This document shows, one piece after another, positions 42,567-51,682 of a stretch of DNA of 64,000 nt (within the stretch, counting starts at the first letter, position 1; each line of letters starts with the position of its first letter). Where the stretch lies: positions 5,205-69,204 of the forward strand of contig JBBTTE010000001.1 of NCBI GenBank assembly GCA_038064395.1, written 5' to 3'. Source of the stretch: JBBTTE01 sp038064395. Its GTDB lineage: Bacteria; Patescibacteriota; Saccharimonadia; Saccharimonadales; UBA4665. The notes under the pieces are model-generated. The model was not told where the DNA came from, did no database searches, and was given only the letters and a program-made list of their open reading frames with translations. The translations under genes were made by a program, and so were the position numbers.

Positions 42567-43970
42567 ATGAAGCCAATCAACCTACCTGTTGTTTCTCGAA
42601 CACCAAATTACAGCGGGTTGGATCCGCTAGATGGACGTTATTACGACCCTGAGATCGCTAAATACCTATCTGAGAGCAGCCGAATTGCCTACCAAGCCTA
42701 CGTAGAGGCCGCTCTAGGCCGTGCATTAGCCGAGTTCGGTGTTTGCACACCCCTGGTTGCTGACCAGATAGAAGAGGCGGTAGCGAAGGTCACAGCCGAA
42801 GCTGTTGCCGAACAAGAGAAGACCACCAAGCACGATGTTAAGGCGCTAGTTAACGTGATTAAGGCTAATCTGTCCGAGGACGCGCAACCATACGTTCACT
42901 TCGGCGCCACTTCTTATGACGTTGTTGCTACTGCTTTGAGCCTGCAACTACGTGATGCCGTCAACAAAGTTGTCTTACCTCGGCTGGTTGAGCTCGAGAA
43001 GACCCTCCTAACTTTGACCAAAGATTACGCCGAGACAGTTCAAGTCGGCCGAACCCACGGTCAGCACGCTGTGCCGGTTACCTTTGGCTTCGCGATGGCC
43101 GAATACGTCAGTCGTCTTGGCGAAAGCATCGTAGCCGTCAAAGACCTCAGCGCAAGTCTCAAGGGTAAATTCTCTGGTGCTGTTGGTGCTTACAACGCAC
43201 TAAGCCTATTCGTAGATGACCCTATCAAGTTCGAGCAAACAGTTCTTGGCTACCTTGATATTGAGCCAGCGCCCTACTCTACGCAGATTGTTCCTGCCGA
43301 GAATTACGTGCGCCTAATTGATGAACTCGCTATCACAGCCGGCATTATGGCCAATCTGTCTCACGACATGCGTCACTTGCAGCGTAGTGAAATCGCCGAA
43401 GTCCGCGAAGCCTTCGAAGCTGGTCAGACTGGCTCATCAACCATGGCTCACAAGCGTAATCCTTGGAACTTCGAGAACGTCATCAGCATGTCTAAGCAAG
43501 TCATGGCTCAGATTGTTAACGCTAACCTCAATATCAGCAGCGAACATCAACGCGATCTGACTGACTCGGCTTCAGCCCGCTTCTACCCCATAGTCCTAGC
43601 TAGCGTGGCGTCCATGGCGCAGCGCCTAGATCGCGTAATGAGTAAGATCGAAGTTGATCCCGAGAACATGAAGCGTAATCTATATCTTAGCGGCGGCGCC
43701 ATTGCAGCCGAACCTCTCTACCTCTTGCTTGAGAAGTATGGTCACACTACCGCCCACGAAGTCTCCAAGACCCTGGCTCATCAAGCTCTAGAAGCCAAGA
43801 AGACTTTGTATGAAGTTGCCTCCACTGACGACGGAATAACAGACTACTTTGACAAGTTCACGGACGAAGAGAAGAAGATTCTTAAGGAGCCCGAACAGCA
43901 CTACACTGGTCTAGCCACCAAGAAGGCGCTAGCCGTTCACGACCACTGGCAATCCCAGCTAGGCAACTAA
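42567..43970 (+). CDS. purB: Adenylosuccinate lyase
   Basis: A 467-residue fumarase-fold enzyme acting twice in AMP synthesis. LDGRYYD, HFGATSYDVVATA (first catalytic His region), GRTHGQHAVPVTFG (His) and the signature GSSTMAHKRNPWNFEN are all present. The 3' end overlaps the convergent hypothetical gene by 12 bp. Confidence 0.96.
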   Translation: MKPINLPVVSRTPNYSGLDPLDGRYYDPEIAKYLSESSRIAYQAYVEAALGRALAEFGVCTPLVADQIEEAVAKVTAEAVAEQEKTTKHDVKALVNVIKANLSEDAQPYVHFGATSYDVVATALSLQLRDAVNKVVLPRLVELEKTLLTLTKDYAETVQVGRTHGQHAVPVTFGFAMAEYVSRLGESIVAVKDLSASLKGKFSGAVGAYNALSLFVDDPIKFEQTVLGYLDIEPAPYSTQIVPAENYVRLIDELAITAGIMANLSHDMRHLQRSEIAEVREAFEAGQTGSSTMAHKRNPWNFENVISMSKQVMAQIVNANLNISSEHQRDLTDSASARFYPIVLASVASMAQRLDRVMSKIEVDPENMKRNLYLSGGAIAAEPLYLLLEKYGHTTAHEVSKTLAHQALEAKKTLYEVASTDDGITDYFDKFTDEEKKILKEPEQHYTGLATKKALAVHDHWQSQLGN

Positions 43971-44891
43971 GGCGAGTGATTGGAACCGATCGTCCAGTCG
44001 CTCGGTGACTCGGTTAAGCTCGGCCGTACCGACTGGTCTGAGTGCCAAGATCTGTCCTTCGCTCAAGGGTATATCGTCACCTTCTTCTAGGCAACAACCT
44101 AAGATTATGCCGGCGGCATTAGCGAAACCGTTTGCTGTGGCTGCTAGGCCACTGACCCAATTCTCGTCATAGTTTTTAGCAATTCTCGCGTCGCTGCCAC
44201 CTGATTTGACTTGAATTCTTAGGTCTGGGAACATGAAGCGCTCAGCAATGCGGCTCAACGATATACCAGTATCCCAGTTTCTGTCTCGCTTCCTGCCCTT
44301 GTCTTCTCGGGTAAGAGCCTGTCTGCCAAACCATTTGGCTGTCGGTAATTCGTGGGCTTGAGCTCTTTCTCCAAGTAGCACCGGAACTGCCTCGCATAAT
44401 CTGCTATTGATCTCAGGACATATTACAGCCATCGGCAGCGTTTTTCTGCCTGCTCGTCTGACTGCCTTGTAGTTGCTGGTCAGTGGCTCTCGGGCTGCAG
44501 CCTTGCCCCAGTATTTAATCTCAGCCATTCGAAACTGCGCTACGGTATAGGCATCAACTTGATCGCGCAAGCCCCCACGTTTTAGTCGGCCTGAACTTAG
44601 GTTTTGTTCGCCCTCAGTGATTACTTGCTTGAGTAGATCCTTGGCGTTACCTAGCCAATCAACCCCATTAGAGGAGTTATTAACCGAGCAATCGACAAAG
44701 GCATCTAGGCAAATTTCTGAGGCCATAACTAAGGCGCTAGGTTTGTTGCCGTCTCCACGTTCCATGACGCTAGTGTAAAGTCGTTCGGCCATTTCGGCTG
44801 ACGGCCGATTACTGCCAAATTTGGTGTATTTTCCAAAAGGTGTCTGGAACGGGTTTACATTCAGCACTCGCATAATCAACAATAATACCAC
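43959..44891 (-). CDS. Hypothetical protein, 310 residues
   Basis: I do not recognise the family. The start could be 44891 or the Met at 44873 (MRVLNVNPFQTPFGKYTKFG). It has no membrane helix. Tracts such as KRGGLRDQVDAYTVAQFRMAEIKYW and EDKGRKRDRNWDTGISLSRI are charged, and the protein has many Cys (CLDAF, CSVNN, CPEIN, GCCLEE). It lies between purB and purH, just downstream of purH on the same strand (32-bp gap). Confidence 0.65.
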   Translation of the reverse strand: MVLLLIMRVLNVNPFQTPFGKYTKFGSNRPSAEMAERLYTSVMERGDGNKPSALVMASEICLDAFVDCSVNNSSNGVDWLGNAKDLLKQVITEGEQNLSSGRLKRGGLRDQVDAYTVAQFRMAEIKYWGKAAAREPLTSNYKAVRRAGRKTLPMAVICPEINSRLCEAVPVLLGERAQAHELPTAKWFGRQALTREDKGRKRDRNWDTGISLSRIAERFMFPDLRIQVKSGGSDARIAKNYDENWVSGLAATANGFANAAGIILGCCLEEGDDIPLSEGQILALRPVGTAELNRVTERLDDRFQSLALVA

Positions 44892-44923
44892 AAACGAGTA
44901 CTAAAATCAAGTGCTTATTCGAA

Positions 44924-46594
44924 TCAATGGGCGTAGAAGCCGCGGCCAAGCTTGTCTGGCACCATGGCGATGGCAGTGCCGGCGTCAGCCAGGGTTTTGA
45001 TGACCGTTTCGTCACCGACTGAACCACTGGACGTCAAGATTGCCGAAACACCAGCCGAAGCCAGTAGAGCTGGCCCATCTGGGAACGGGAAGAAACTATC
45101 GCTGTAAGCGACCGAGCCTGCCAGCTTGCTCTTCTCCAGGGCGATCTTTAGGATAAGCTTATCACCGTTCTCGGCAAGCTGCGGTGGCGTTAAGGTGGTT
45201 CGTGCTAAGGCTAGTTGACCAGCACCAACTCTGTCCTGCTGACCAACACCGTTACCGATCAGTTGGCCGTCTTTCACGATAGTAATGGTGTTGCTGTTGC
45301 TAGTAGAGCCAACCGCCCAGCCCAGTATCATGTCGCTCTTATGCTGATCGCTAATTGCGCCATGCGTCTGAATGTAGTCCGCCGAAAGATCCATTACGAA
45401 GTCATAATTAGGCTGCTCAAGCGTACCGCCGCGGACAGGACGGCCTCGTCGAGAGCTATCTAATGAAGCTTTGCCGAGATCTGTCAGAGCAGGATTGATA
45501 ACGATTCTTAACTTGTTGCGGCTTAACAGATACTGAGCTTCTTCGCTGACCGAAGCCCCGACTACTCCGTCTAGAAGTCTTGGCTTGTCACCGTCCATGG
45601 CGTAATGCATCAGAGCATCAGCAACTGATTCGTCTAAAGGCGCATTAATCATAATGACGCCGCCGAAGATAGCTCGGGTGTCGCCTATTAGCATCTTCTG
45701 AATAGCTTCCACGGCTGTTTCGCCGATAGCTGCGCCACAGGCATTGCCGTGCTTAACACCGACGGCGATAAACGGCACTTTGCCGAAGTTAACTTCGAAG
45801 CCAGCAGCAATATGCGTAACTGTCTGAAGCAAGCGATCGATGTCGGTCATGTTGATGTAGCTGCGTTCCATACCCTGAACATGTTCGAACTGATCGATAC
45901 CGAGCGGGTCGACAGCGACGCGGTTGTCGGCATAGAAGCCTGCTTCGGCTTGCTGCGGGTTTTCACCGTACTTAGTCGGACTAGACAAGCGTGCCAACGA
46001 TCCACTGACAGATGTGCCGTTGAGGTACTTAGCCGAAGTCATAATGTAGCGGGCGGCCTCGTATTCTGCTCGGGCAGCCAAACCGTCTACAAACTCCGGC
46101 TCAGACGGCATATCTGCCTTCAGCCATTCCAGGACAGGCTGGCGTTGTGAAGCATGTGATAAGACAATGCGACGACCCTTGGCGGCTGATCGGAGCATAG
46201 TAGGTCCGCCAATATCGGTTTGGGTAATAACGGATTGCTTAGAGGCGTCGGGTGCAGCAATTGCCTCCTCTAGTGGGTACATATCAACGCAAACGAGATC
46301 GATTATAGGTATCCCAAGTGAAGTCATTTCGGCTATATCTTCAGTGCTGTTCTTGTCGGCGAGTAGCCCGGCCGAGATTTCGCGCGATAAGGTTACGACG
46401 CGGTGCCCAAGGATTGCACCTCCTCCAACCAGAGATGTAACGTCGTTAACGGGTATTTTGGCGGCTTCGATTGCCTTAGCCGTGCCGCCAGAGGCGTAGA
46501 CTTGCCAGCCTAGATCGACTAGACCTCGAGCGAAGTCTTCAATTCCAGTCTTGTCGTACACCGACAAAAGCGCAATACCTTTGGTGTCGCTCAT
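44924..46594 (-). CDS. purH: Bifunctional AICAR transformylase/IMP cyclohydrolase, divergent cyclohydrolase motif
   Basis: A 556-residue protein for the last two IMP steps. The N-terminal MGS-like cyclohydrolase has SVYDKTG and ASGGTAKAI. The normally near-invariant RVKTLHPKVHGGIL reads RVVTLSREISAGLL here, losing the Lys and HPK residues. The transformylase domain has VGVKHGNACGAA (Lys-His catalytic pair), IFGGVIMINAPLD and YSDSFFPFPDG. GGAGG (in TAAGGAGGAACG) precedes the ATG. Transformylase function is well supported; cyclohydrolase function is less certain. Confidence 0.9.
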   Translation of the reverse strand: MSDTKGIALLSVYDKTGIEDFARGLVDLGWQVYASGGTAKAIEAAKIPVNDVTSLVGGGAILGHRVVTLSREISAGLLADKNSTEDIAEMTSLGIPIIDLVCVDMYPLEEAIAAPDASKQSVITQTDIGGPTMLRSAAKGRRIVLSHASQRQPVLEWLKADMPSEPEFVDGLAARAEYEAARYIMTSAKYLNGTSVSGSLARLSSPTKYGENPQQAEAGFYADNRVAVDPLGIDQFEHVQGMERSYINMTDIDRLLQTVTHIAAGFEVNFGKVPFIAVGVKHGNACGAAIGETAVEAIQKMLIGDTRAIFGGVIMINAPLDESVADALMHYAMDGDKPRLLDGVVGASVSEEAQYLLSRNKLRIVINPALTDLGKASLDSSRRGRPVRGGTLEQPNYDFVMDLSADYIQTHGAISDQHKSDMILGWAVGSTSNSNTITIVKDGQLIGNGVGQQDRVGAGQLALARTTLTPPQLAENGDKLILKIALEKSKLAGSVAYSDSFFPFPDGPALLASAGVSAILTSSGSVGDETVIKTLADAGTAIAMVPDKLGRGFYAH

Positions 46595-46733
46595 CGTTCC
46601 TCCTTAGTTTTGTGGCCTGCACCAGCTTTGATACCTATTAGTATCTTATAAATTGCCATGCAGGACAAGTTCAAACAGATCCCATAATGCCATTAGGCAA
46701 AACAGTAGGCACTTGCTAGAATGTGAAATACAT

Positions 46734-47861
46734 ATGAAAACTAAGCCCACAAGCATCAAAGTCGCGGTGGTTGGTGTCGGTAACTGTTTCTCTTCGCTCT
46801 ATCAAGGGCTAGCTTATTATAAGAAGAATGCTAAGGAAGATGTGCCTGGGCTGATGTTTGATGATATCGGTGGCTATGCTGCTACAGACATAGAGGTAGT
46901 AGCTGCCTTTGACGTTGATAAGCGCAAAGTCGGCAAGACCTTGGATAAGGCGATATTCGCTAAGCCAAACTGTGCCCGAGTGTATATGCCCAAGGTTCCT
47001 GCGGGTCCCAAAGTCAAGATGGGCAACCCCTTAGATGGTATTTCTGATTACATGGAGCAGCAGCCCGAAGATGAGGCGTTCCGAGTTGCCAAGCTCAAGT
47101 CCGTTGATGTTGTTAAGGCTCTCAAGGCTAGCAAAGCCGACATTCTGATCAATTACTTGCCCGTTGGCTCGCAGAAAGCTACTGAATTCTATGCCCAAGC
47201 GGCTATTGACGCTAATGTGGCCTTTCTCAACTGCATCCCGGTGTTTATTGCCAGTGATCCTAAGTGGGAGAAGAAATTCGTCAAGGCTGGATTACCGATC
47301 GTCGGTGATGATATGCGCAGTGCCTTCGGTGCAAGTATCCTGTCTCAGGTGTTGCAGGAGTTGGCCTTTGACCGAGGCTTCGCTGTCGACTTCCACCAGC
47401 AGATTAACATCGGCGGTAACACTGACTTCAACAATATGATGGTTCAATCGCGCTTAGCGTCTAAGAAGAAGTCCAAGGAGAACGTAATTCGTGCTCAGAA
47501 CGACCTGCGTGGCATACCAGTACCCAAGAATAGCCTATTTGCAGGCCCTAGCACCTATTTGCCCTACTTAGAGGACAACAAGGTTGCTTACTTCAATCTA
47601 CGCCTCAGAGGCTTCGGTAATGCGCCCGTCAACCTCGACATCAAGTTATCAGTTCAGGACTCCGAGAACAGCTCAGGAGTAGTTATAGATGCCATCAGAT
47701 ATCTCAAGGTAGCCCGAGAACTTGGCGTTGTCGGTGCTCTGCGGGGGCCGAGCGCATGGACTCAGAAAACTCCACCTGAACAGATGATTTACTCTGAGGC
47801 CAAGGCGGCTTGCGAAGCTCTTGCCATGCGTGAAGTCAGTGCCAATAACACCCAGATATAA
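46734..47861 (+). CDS. ino1: Inositol-3-phosphate synthase
   Basis: A 375-residue NAD-dependent enzyme converting glucose-6-phosphate to inositol phosphate. VAVVGVGNCFSSLYQGLAYY is the Rossmann loop. INYLPVGSQKAT, GDDMRSAFGASILSQVL, NIGGNTDFNNM (catalytic Asn/Asp) and SKKKSKENV with active-site Lys are conserved, and the pattern is that of actinobacterial/archaeal-type enzymes. The Met at 46734 is chosen because the in-frame extension upstream lacks family similarity and TAGAAT lies 11 nt upstream. The inositol may go to lipids or protective thiols; unknown here. Confidence 0.94.
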   Translation: MKTKPTSIKVAVVGVGNCFSSLYQGLAYYKKNAKEDVPGLMFDDIGGYAATDIEVVAAFDVDKRKVGKTLDKAIFAKPNCARVYMPKVPAGPKVKMGNPLDGISDYMEQQPEDEAFRVAKLKSVDVVKALKASKADILINYLPVGSQKATEFYAQAAIDANVAFLNCIPVFIASDPKWEKKFVKAGLPIVGDDMRSAFGASILSQVLQELAFDRGFAVDFHQQINIGGNTDFNNMMVQSRLASKKKSKENVIRAQNDLRGIPVPKNSLFAGPSTYLPYLEDNKVAYFNLRLRGFGNAPVNLDIKLSVQDSENSSGVVIDAIRYLKVARELGVVGALRGPSAWTQKTPPEQMIYSEAKAACEALAMREVSANNTQI

Positions 47862-47867
47862 TAGGTA

Positions 47868-47873
47868 TATAAT
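47868..47873 (+). promoter_or_regulatory. -10 box TATAAT 6 nt before the 47880 gene
   Basis: A perfect hexamer at leaderless spacing in the 18-bp gap after ino1. Confidence 0.55.
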
Positions 47874-47879
47874 CTTATT

Positions 47880-48302
47880 ATGAATAAGAAGTTGATGATA
47901 TCTGCGGCTGCAGTGCTTATGGTAACTGTTGTAGGGGCTTTATTCATAGGGATTATTAGTTCTGGTATTGAGCCTAACGAGACGTCACGTGCATCAATAG
48001 CCGCATCTGCCGTAGTCAACTCGAATCAAGATCAGCAAGAAGATACTGTTAAAATGGTCGAAAAGATCGGTGTAATATCCTGTCTCAAGCCGCTTGATGA
48101 AACCAATCCCCAGACTTCTAGCTGTGCTATTGGCTTAATTCAGGCTGACGGCATTGCCTATGCGCTATATTCGGCAGATCCTACCTTAGTGGGTAGCTTA
48201 ACGTCAGGCCAGCGGATGCAGATCATGGGCTTCATCGTTCACCAAGTTACAGGCTACAAGACGGCAGGCGTAATCTCTATTCATGACCTGAGGCGTCTCT
48301 AA
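47880..48302 (+). CDS. Exported or membrane-anchored small protein
   Basis: A 140-residue protein with an N-terminal signal-anchor (residues 4-28; LMISAAAVLMVTVVGALFIGII) and an exported part of ~110 residues with two Cys (ISCLKP, SSCAIG) that could form a disulphide. The segment GIAYALYSADPTLVGSLTSGQRMQIMGFIV resembles an OB-type small beta domain. No family is recognised. Confidence 0.75.
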   Translation: MNKKLMISAAAVLMVTVVGALFIGIISSGIEPNETSRASIAASAVVNSNQDQQEDTVKMVEKIGVISCLKPLDETNPQTSSCAIGLIQADGIAYALYSADPTLVGSLTSGQRMQIMGFIVHQVTGYKTAGVISIHDLRRL

Positions 48303-48323
48303 ATTAGCGTATTATTGGAGTAT

Positions 48324-48713
48324 ATGAACAAAGACATTCAGGCCTTCAATGATTCCAAGTCAGGCGACGAACAAGCTATTTGCGAGCTACTAGCCAAGGA
48401 GATTAACCGTGGCCTGCCTAGTGCAGAGAGCAAGATATGGCATGGCGCTCCGGTTTGGTTTATCGATGGAAATCCAATTGCTGGTTACGATGTCCTTAAG
48501 AATTGTGTCAGATTGCTGTTCTGGAGTGGTCAGTCATTTGACGAGGCTGGACTAACAGACGAAGGCAGCTTCAAGGCAGCCGAGGCGCGCTACACTGCAG
48601 CAGACCAAGTTAATAACGATGACCTAGAGCGTTGGCTCGAGAAGTCGACCAGAATTCAATGGGATTACAAGAATATTGTGAAGCGACGTGGTGTGCTGGA
48701 GAGATTGAAGTAA
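48324..48713 (+). CDS. DUF1801-like (YdhG-type) protein
   Basis: 129 residues. LPSAESKIWHGAPVWFIDGNPIAGY resembles the DUF1801 segment in which a conserved Trp-x-Gly/Ala-Pro motif follows a helix. The family is small and cytosolic, with suggested iron or metal links but no firm role. The ATG at 48324 has GGAG 5 nt upstream; the TTG three codons earlier is not needed. Confidence 0.75.
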   Translation: MNKDIQAFNDSKSGDEQAICELLAKEINRGLPSAESKIWHGAPVWFIDGNPIAGYDVLKNCVRLLFWSGQSFDEAGLTDEGSFKAAEARYTAADQVNNDDLERWLEKSTRIQWDYKNIVKRRGVLERLK

Positions 48714-48722
48714 GCTTAGCCT

Positions 48723-49514
48723 TTAGTGGCTGGTTAGATAGTCCAGCAAAGCGTCGTTGGGAGCAAACTCTACTAACTCTTCAAGACTAATGCCTAGGTT
48801 GGCTTCAACAGCAGGTTGCCCTATTTGGTAGGCATCAATGTATCTTGATATGTCTCGCTCGTCCTTGCTGTGAGCTGACCCGACATAGGCTTCGGTCATT
48901 TCTCGCATTTTGCTCGGAACCGTAAGGTCATATTTGGGTAAATTCCACCCTAGACTTCCACCTATCGGCAGACCAATGTCACTGCCCGCTTCGGGTAAGC
49001 CGTTGTCGGGCTCTATGCTTTTTACGGTCATCGTATCGTAGCCATCACCAAAACGCACCATAAGGGGGTTGATCCTGATCCCTACATAGCTTTTGACAGG
49101 AATGGCTTGATAGCCAGTTGAGACTGGGCCGAACATACTCTTACGATTATGGCCAACACTGTTGAAGTAGATCTCGTCATCTGCCACTATTCCGACTTTC
49201 CAGTCATAGCCTCGCTGTAGCATCAAAGGTTCATCGGTAAGGAGCATTTGCTCGACTGCATCTAATTCTGCTAGGCGTTCAGGTGCAATAATTTGACCAG
49301 AGATAATAAGGCGATCGAGTATAGGCGTGCCCGTAGTCGCACCCTCTCTTGCTTGCTCGCCAAGATCATCAATGACAGCTATGGCTCCAGCATACTGGTC
49401 TCTGTTGGCGCCGGTGACTTCAGAATCAGGGATAGCCTGCAGCTCTAGGGCACGGGCTGATTCTTCCCAATAAGGTGCTGGGTCTAACTGCTGCGGTGGC
49501 GCAAGATTACTCAT
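48723..49514 (-). CDS. Hypothetical acidic protein, 263 residues
   Basis: I do not recognise it. It is soluble and acidic, with an N-terminal helical part (DPAPYWEESARALELQAIP) and a central strand-rich part (KVGIVADDEIYFNSVGHNRKSM, YVGIRINPLMVRFGDGYDTM). Several hypothetical proteins in this window share this acidic style (for example the one at 54371), which hints at a lineage-specific set. Confidence 0.65.
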   Translation of the reverse strand: MSNLAPPQQLDPAPYWEESARALELQAIPDSEVTGANRDQYAGAIAVIDDLGEQAREGATTGTPILDRLIISGQIIAPERLAELDAVEQMLLTDEPLMLQRGYDWKVGIVADDEIYFNSVGHNRKSMFGPVSTGYQAIPVKSYVGIRINPLMVRFGDGYDTMTVKSIEPDNGLPEAGSDIGLPIGGSLGWNLPKYDLTVPSKMREMTEAYVGSAHSKDERDISRYIDAYQIGQPAVEANLGISLEELVEFAPNDALLDYLTSH

Positions 49515-49582
49515 TTATGAGAGATTACGCTCGATATGCAACAAATGCAAGCATGAGCAGGACAAATACTATAAATAGAAAG

Positions 49583-49729
49583 CTAGAATTTTGCGATCTC
49601 GAGCTTGTGCATCTTCATCATGTTGGCGAAGGCATTTGGACGCTTCAATAGTTCACCCACATTTTTTGGTATGATTTGCCAGCTTAGGCCGTAACGATCC
49701 TTGCACCAGCCGCATTGCTCAGACTCAGA
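49583..49729 (-). pseudogene. C-terminal remnant of a PhnB-like VOC-fold protein
   Basis: The last ~48 codons read SESEQCGWCKDRYG, LSWQIIPKNVGELL and AFANMMKMHKLEIAKF, the characteristic C-terminus of the 3-demethylubiquinone methyltransferase-like VOC family (~150 residues when complete). The upstream two-thirds is missing and replaced by the YdeI-like gene, so this is a decayed fragment. Confidence 0.8.
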
Positions 49730-49752
49730 GGCATGCATCAGCCTGATTTGCT

Positions 49753-50010
49753 TTACTTCTCGCGATGATTGCAGCCCATCCAGCAGCATGGTCGGCGCAT
49801 GCCTTGTAGGAGTTCCTCAGGTACTCGCTTGATACGGCGGGTTCTTGTCTCTGCCTGCTTGGCATCCTCCACCCAACAGATCCACTCATTCCGTGCTAAC
49901 GGTGTAATATCTTCCCACAGATCGAGAGCGGTGGAATCGTCGACCAACACCTTGCGCAAATCTGAAGGAAGCTTGTGTGCCACGCCTTCTGAGATAGCTG
50001 GCTTAACCAT
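49753..50010 (-). CDS. YdeI/OmpD-associated-family protein, short form
   Basis: 85 residues matching the small YdeI/OmpD-associated domain: VAHKLPSDLRKVLVDD, LWEDITPLARNEWICWVEDAK and RIKRVPEELLQGMRRPCCW. Members are linked to bacteriocin or peptide tolerance, but the mechanism is not known. The start has no Shine-Dalgarno. It ends against the VOC remnant, suggesting a junction formed by deletion. Confidence 0.85.
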   Translation of the reverse strand: MVKPAISEGVAHKLPSDLRKVLVDDSTALDLWEDITPLARNEWICWVEDAKQAETRTRRIKRVPEELLQGMRRPCCWMGCNHREK

Positions 50011-50057
50011 AACTTAACTATACCATCAAAAAAATGCATTCTTCGCAAAGTGTTTGC

Positions 50058-50063
50058 TATGCT
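50058..50063 (+). promoter_or_regulatory. -10 box TATGCT 6 nt before the GTG at 50070
   Basis: Hexamer at leaderless spacing before a GTG-started small gene. Confidence 0.4.
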
Positions 50064-50069
50064 TAACTC

Positions 50070-50333
50070 GTGCCATTTAATCACTACGCAAAAATCAAAC
50101 GTATTCTAGACGAGCGAGCTGACGACTGGGTAATTAGGCGAATTAACGAACCAACCCAAGCTAAGAAATTCAACGGAGAAGTAGTTAGATATGCGCACTA
50201 TTATAAGATCTACAGCGCTGGCGGCGAGCCAATCAAATATTGCAAATTCCAGCAGATCGAACGCCTAGCTCGAGTGCTAGAAGTTCCAGTCGAAGCCTTG
50301 CCGATTGTCGAAACCAACGAGATGGCCAACTGA
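50070..50333 (+). CDS. Hypothetical protein, 87 residues
   Basis: A GTG-started small soluble protein: HYAKIKRILDERADDWVIRRINEPTQAKK, then YAHYYKIYSAGGEPIKYCKFQQIERLARVLEVPVEALPIV. The last part resembles the recognition helices of small Xre-like helix-turn-helix proteins (QIERLARVLEVPVEALP), so DNA binding is possible. Confidence in that is low. Confidence 0.6.
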   Translation: MPFNHYAKIKRILDERADDWVIRRINEPTQAKKFNGEVVRYAHYYKIYSAGGEPIKYCKFQQIERLARVLEVPVEALPIVETNEMAN

Positions 50334-50476
50334 GGCTGCGATAGACTATAGCTGCCCTACCGCCTAGCCCCAAAAAATAATGATTTGAATGTGCGAGTAA
50401 TTTGTGGTATTTATAGACTACTCATAAAAAGCGTACCGACTGTCACTAATTATTAGGTCGCTAGGAGAGTAAACTT

Positions 50477-51682
50477 ATGGCTATTCCAGCAGAATCAAGT
50501 CCAAATCCAGATGCAGGCCCCCTGCAGAGTGCTGATGTAATACCTTTGAGCGGTTTGCCTATTTGGGGTGGTTTAGACCGACGTGACATGAGGGAAAGGC
50601 TGCTCAATGTCGGTGAATCCCTACTATACTTCAATAGCTTGAGTGATATGGAGCCCGCGGAACGTGAGGCCACGATTATTGGTGTGAGCGAATCAATGGT
50701 TGATGCATTTTACCCTATAGAGACCCATGTCAGCGGCCGAGAAGGTGCCGATAAGGAAATGCTGGTAACCGAACAAGGTACCTATAATCTAGGCGGCGGC
50801 GCGAATGTAATTCGTGGCGCGAGTCTATATGCGCGTCGAATCAAAATGATTACGCGTACAGGCCAATTGCCACCACTGACTGACGAGATAAATACTCTGC
50901 TAGATGGCCTTCCCTCTAATGTTGAAGTAGCCAGAATTATAGATCCCAACTCACAGAATGCCATTAAGATAAGATTCTTAGGCGACGATGATATCGTTAT
51001 GGGGGCGGTTAACTTTAAGCCAACTGAACTCGGACCCAAAGAAACCGATGCACTGGTTGGTGAGGCGTCAAAGTCCATCAATCAATTCTTGCAAGAAGAG
51101 GGCAAGTGCACGTTAATCGTCAGCGATTACGGAAGGGGGCAGCTAACTGAATCGGCGGCAAGCGCCCTCAGTCTAGCTCTTAGGAATTCTAATGTGCCTC
51201 GAGTATTTCTGGATCCGCGTCCTGATCCGAGTTCGTTACATAAGTTTAATATATACGGCGCCATATTGACGCCTAACCGACAGGAAGCGCAGCTGTTGGC
51301 TGGCGAGAAGGTTATTCATAACGGCAAGCTTGACTCGGCGCATGCCGCTGCCGAAGACATACTTGGTAATTATCCTGATGTCAAAGGTGTCATAGTGACG
51401 TTGGATTGCGACGGGGCTTTGTCCGTTGATAGGGACGGTACGGTTGCACACACCCCTGCAGTAATCAAAGATACTGAAGTAATAAATCCTTCAGGTGCTG
51501 GTGACATTGTTATAGCTGTCAACGCTCTGCTACCAAGGGACGAATTCGGTGCTCAAGCGGTACTGGACACTGCCGTGTGGTTAGCAGGAGTTTCTGCCAA
51601 AGAAAAAAACACTTCTACACTGTCTCCTCAATTGGTGAGCGACGCCCAGGGCGAAATAAACAAGTTGTTGAGAGAGCTATGA
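50477..51682 (+). CDS. PfkB-family sugar kinase resembling the HldE/RfaE kinase domain
   Basis: A 401-residue ribokinase-fold enzyme. GGGANVIRGASLYA is the substrate-side Gly-rich segment, LIVSDYGRGQL and FLDPRPDPS are shared with heptose-7-phosphate kinases, ILTPNRQEAQLL is the PfkB strand, and NPSGAGDIVIAV carries the catalytic Asp (GAGD). An N-terminal extension of ~90 residues is unusual. AGGAG lies 10 nt before the ATG. It is the first gene of a three-gene operon with two HAD proteins, which points to activation of a phosphorylated sugar, by analogy with heptose pathways. Confidence 0.88.
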   Translation: MAIPAESSPNPDAGPLQSADVIPLSGLPIWGGLDRRDMRERLLNVGESLLYFNSLSDMEPAEREATIIGVSESMVDAFYPIETHVSGREGADKEMLVTEQGTYNLGGGANVIRGASLYARRIKMITRTGQLPPLTDEINTLLDGLPSNVEVARIIDPNSQNAIKIRFLGDDDIVMGAVNFKPTELGPKETDALVGEASKSINQFLQEEGKCTLIVSDYGRGQLTESAASALSLALRNSNVPRVFLDPRPDPSSLHKFNIYGAILTPNRQEAQLLAGEKVIHNGKLDSAHAAAEDILGNYPDVKGVIVTLDCDGALSVDRDGTVAHTPAVIKDTEVINPSGAGDIVIAVNALLPRDEFGAQAVLDTAVWLAGVSAKEKNTSTLSPQLVSDAQGEINKLLREL

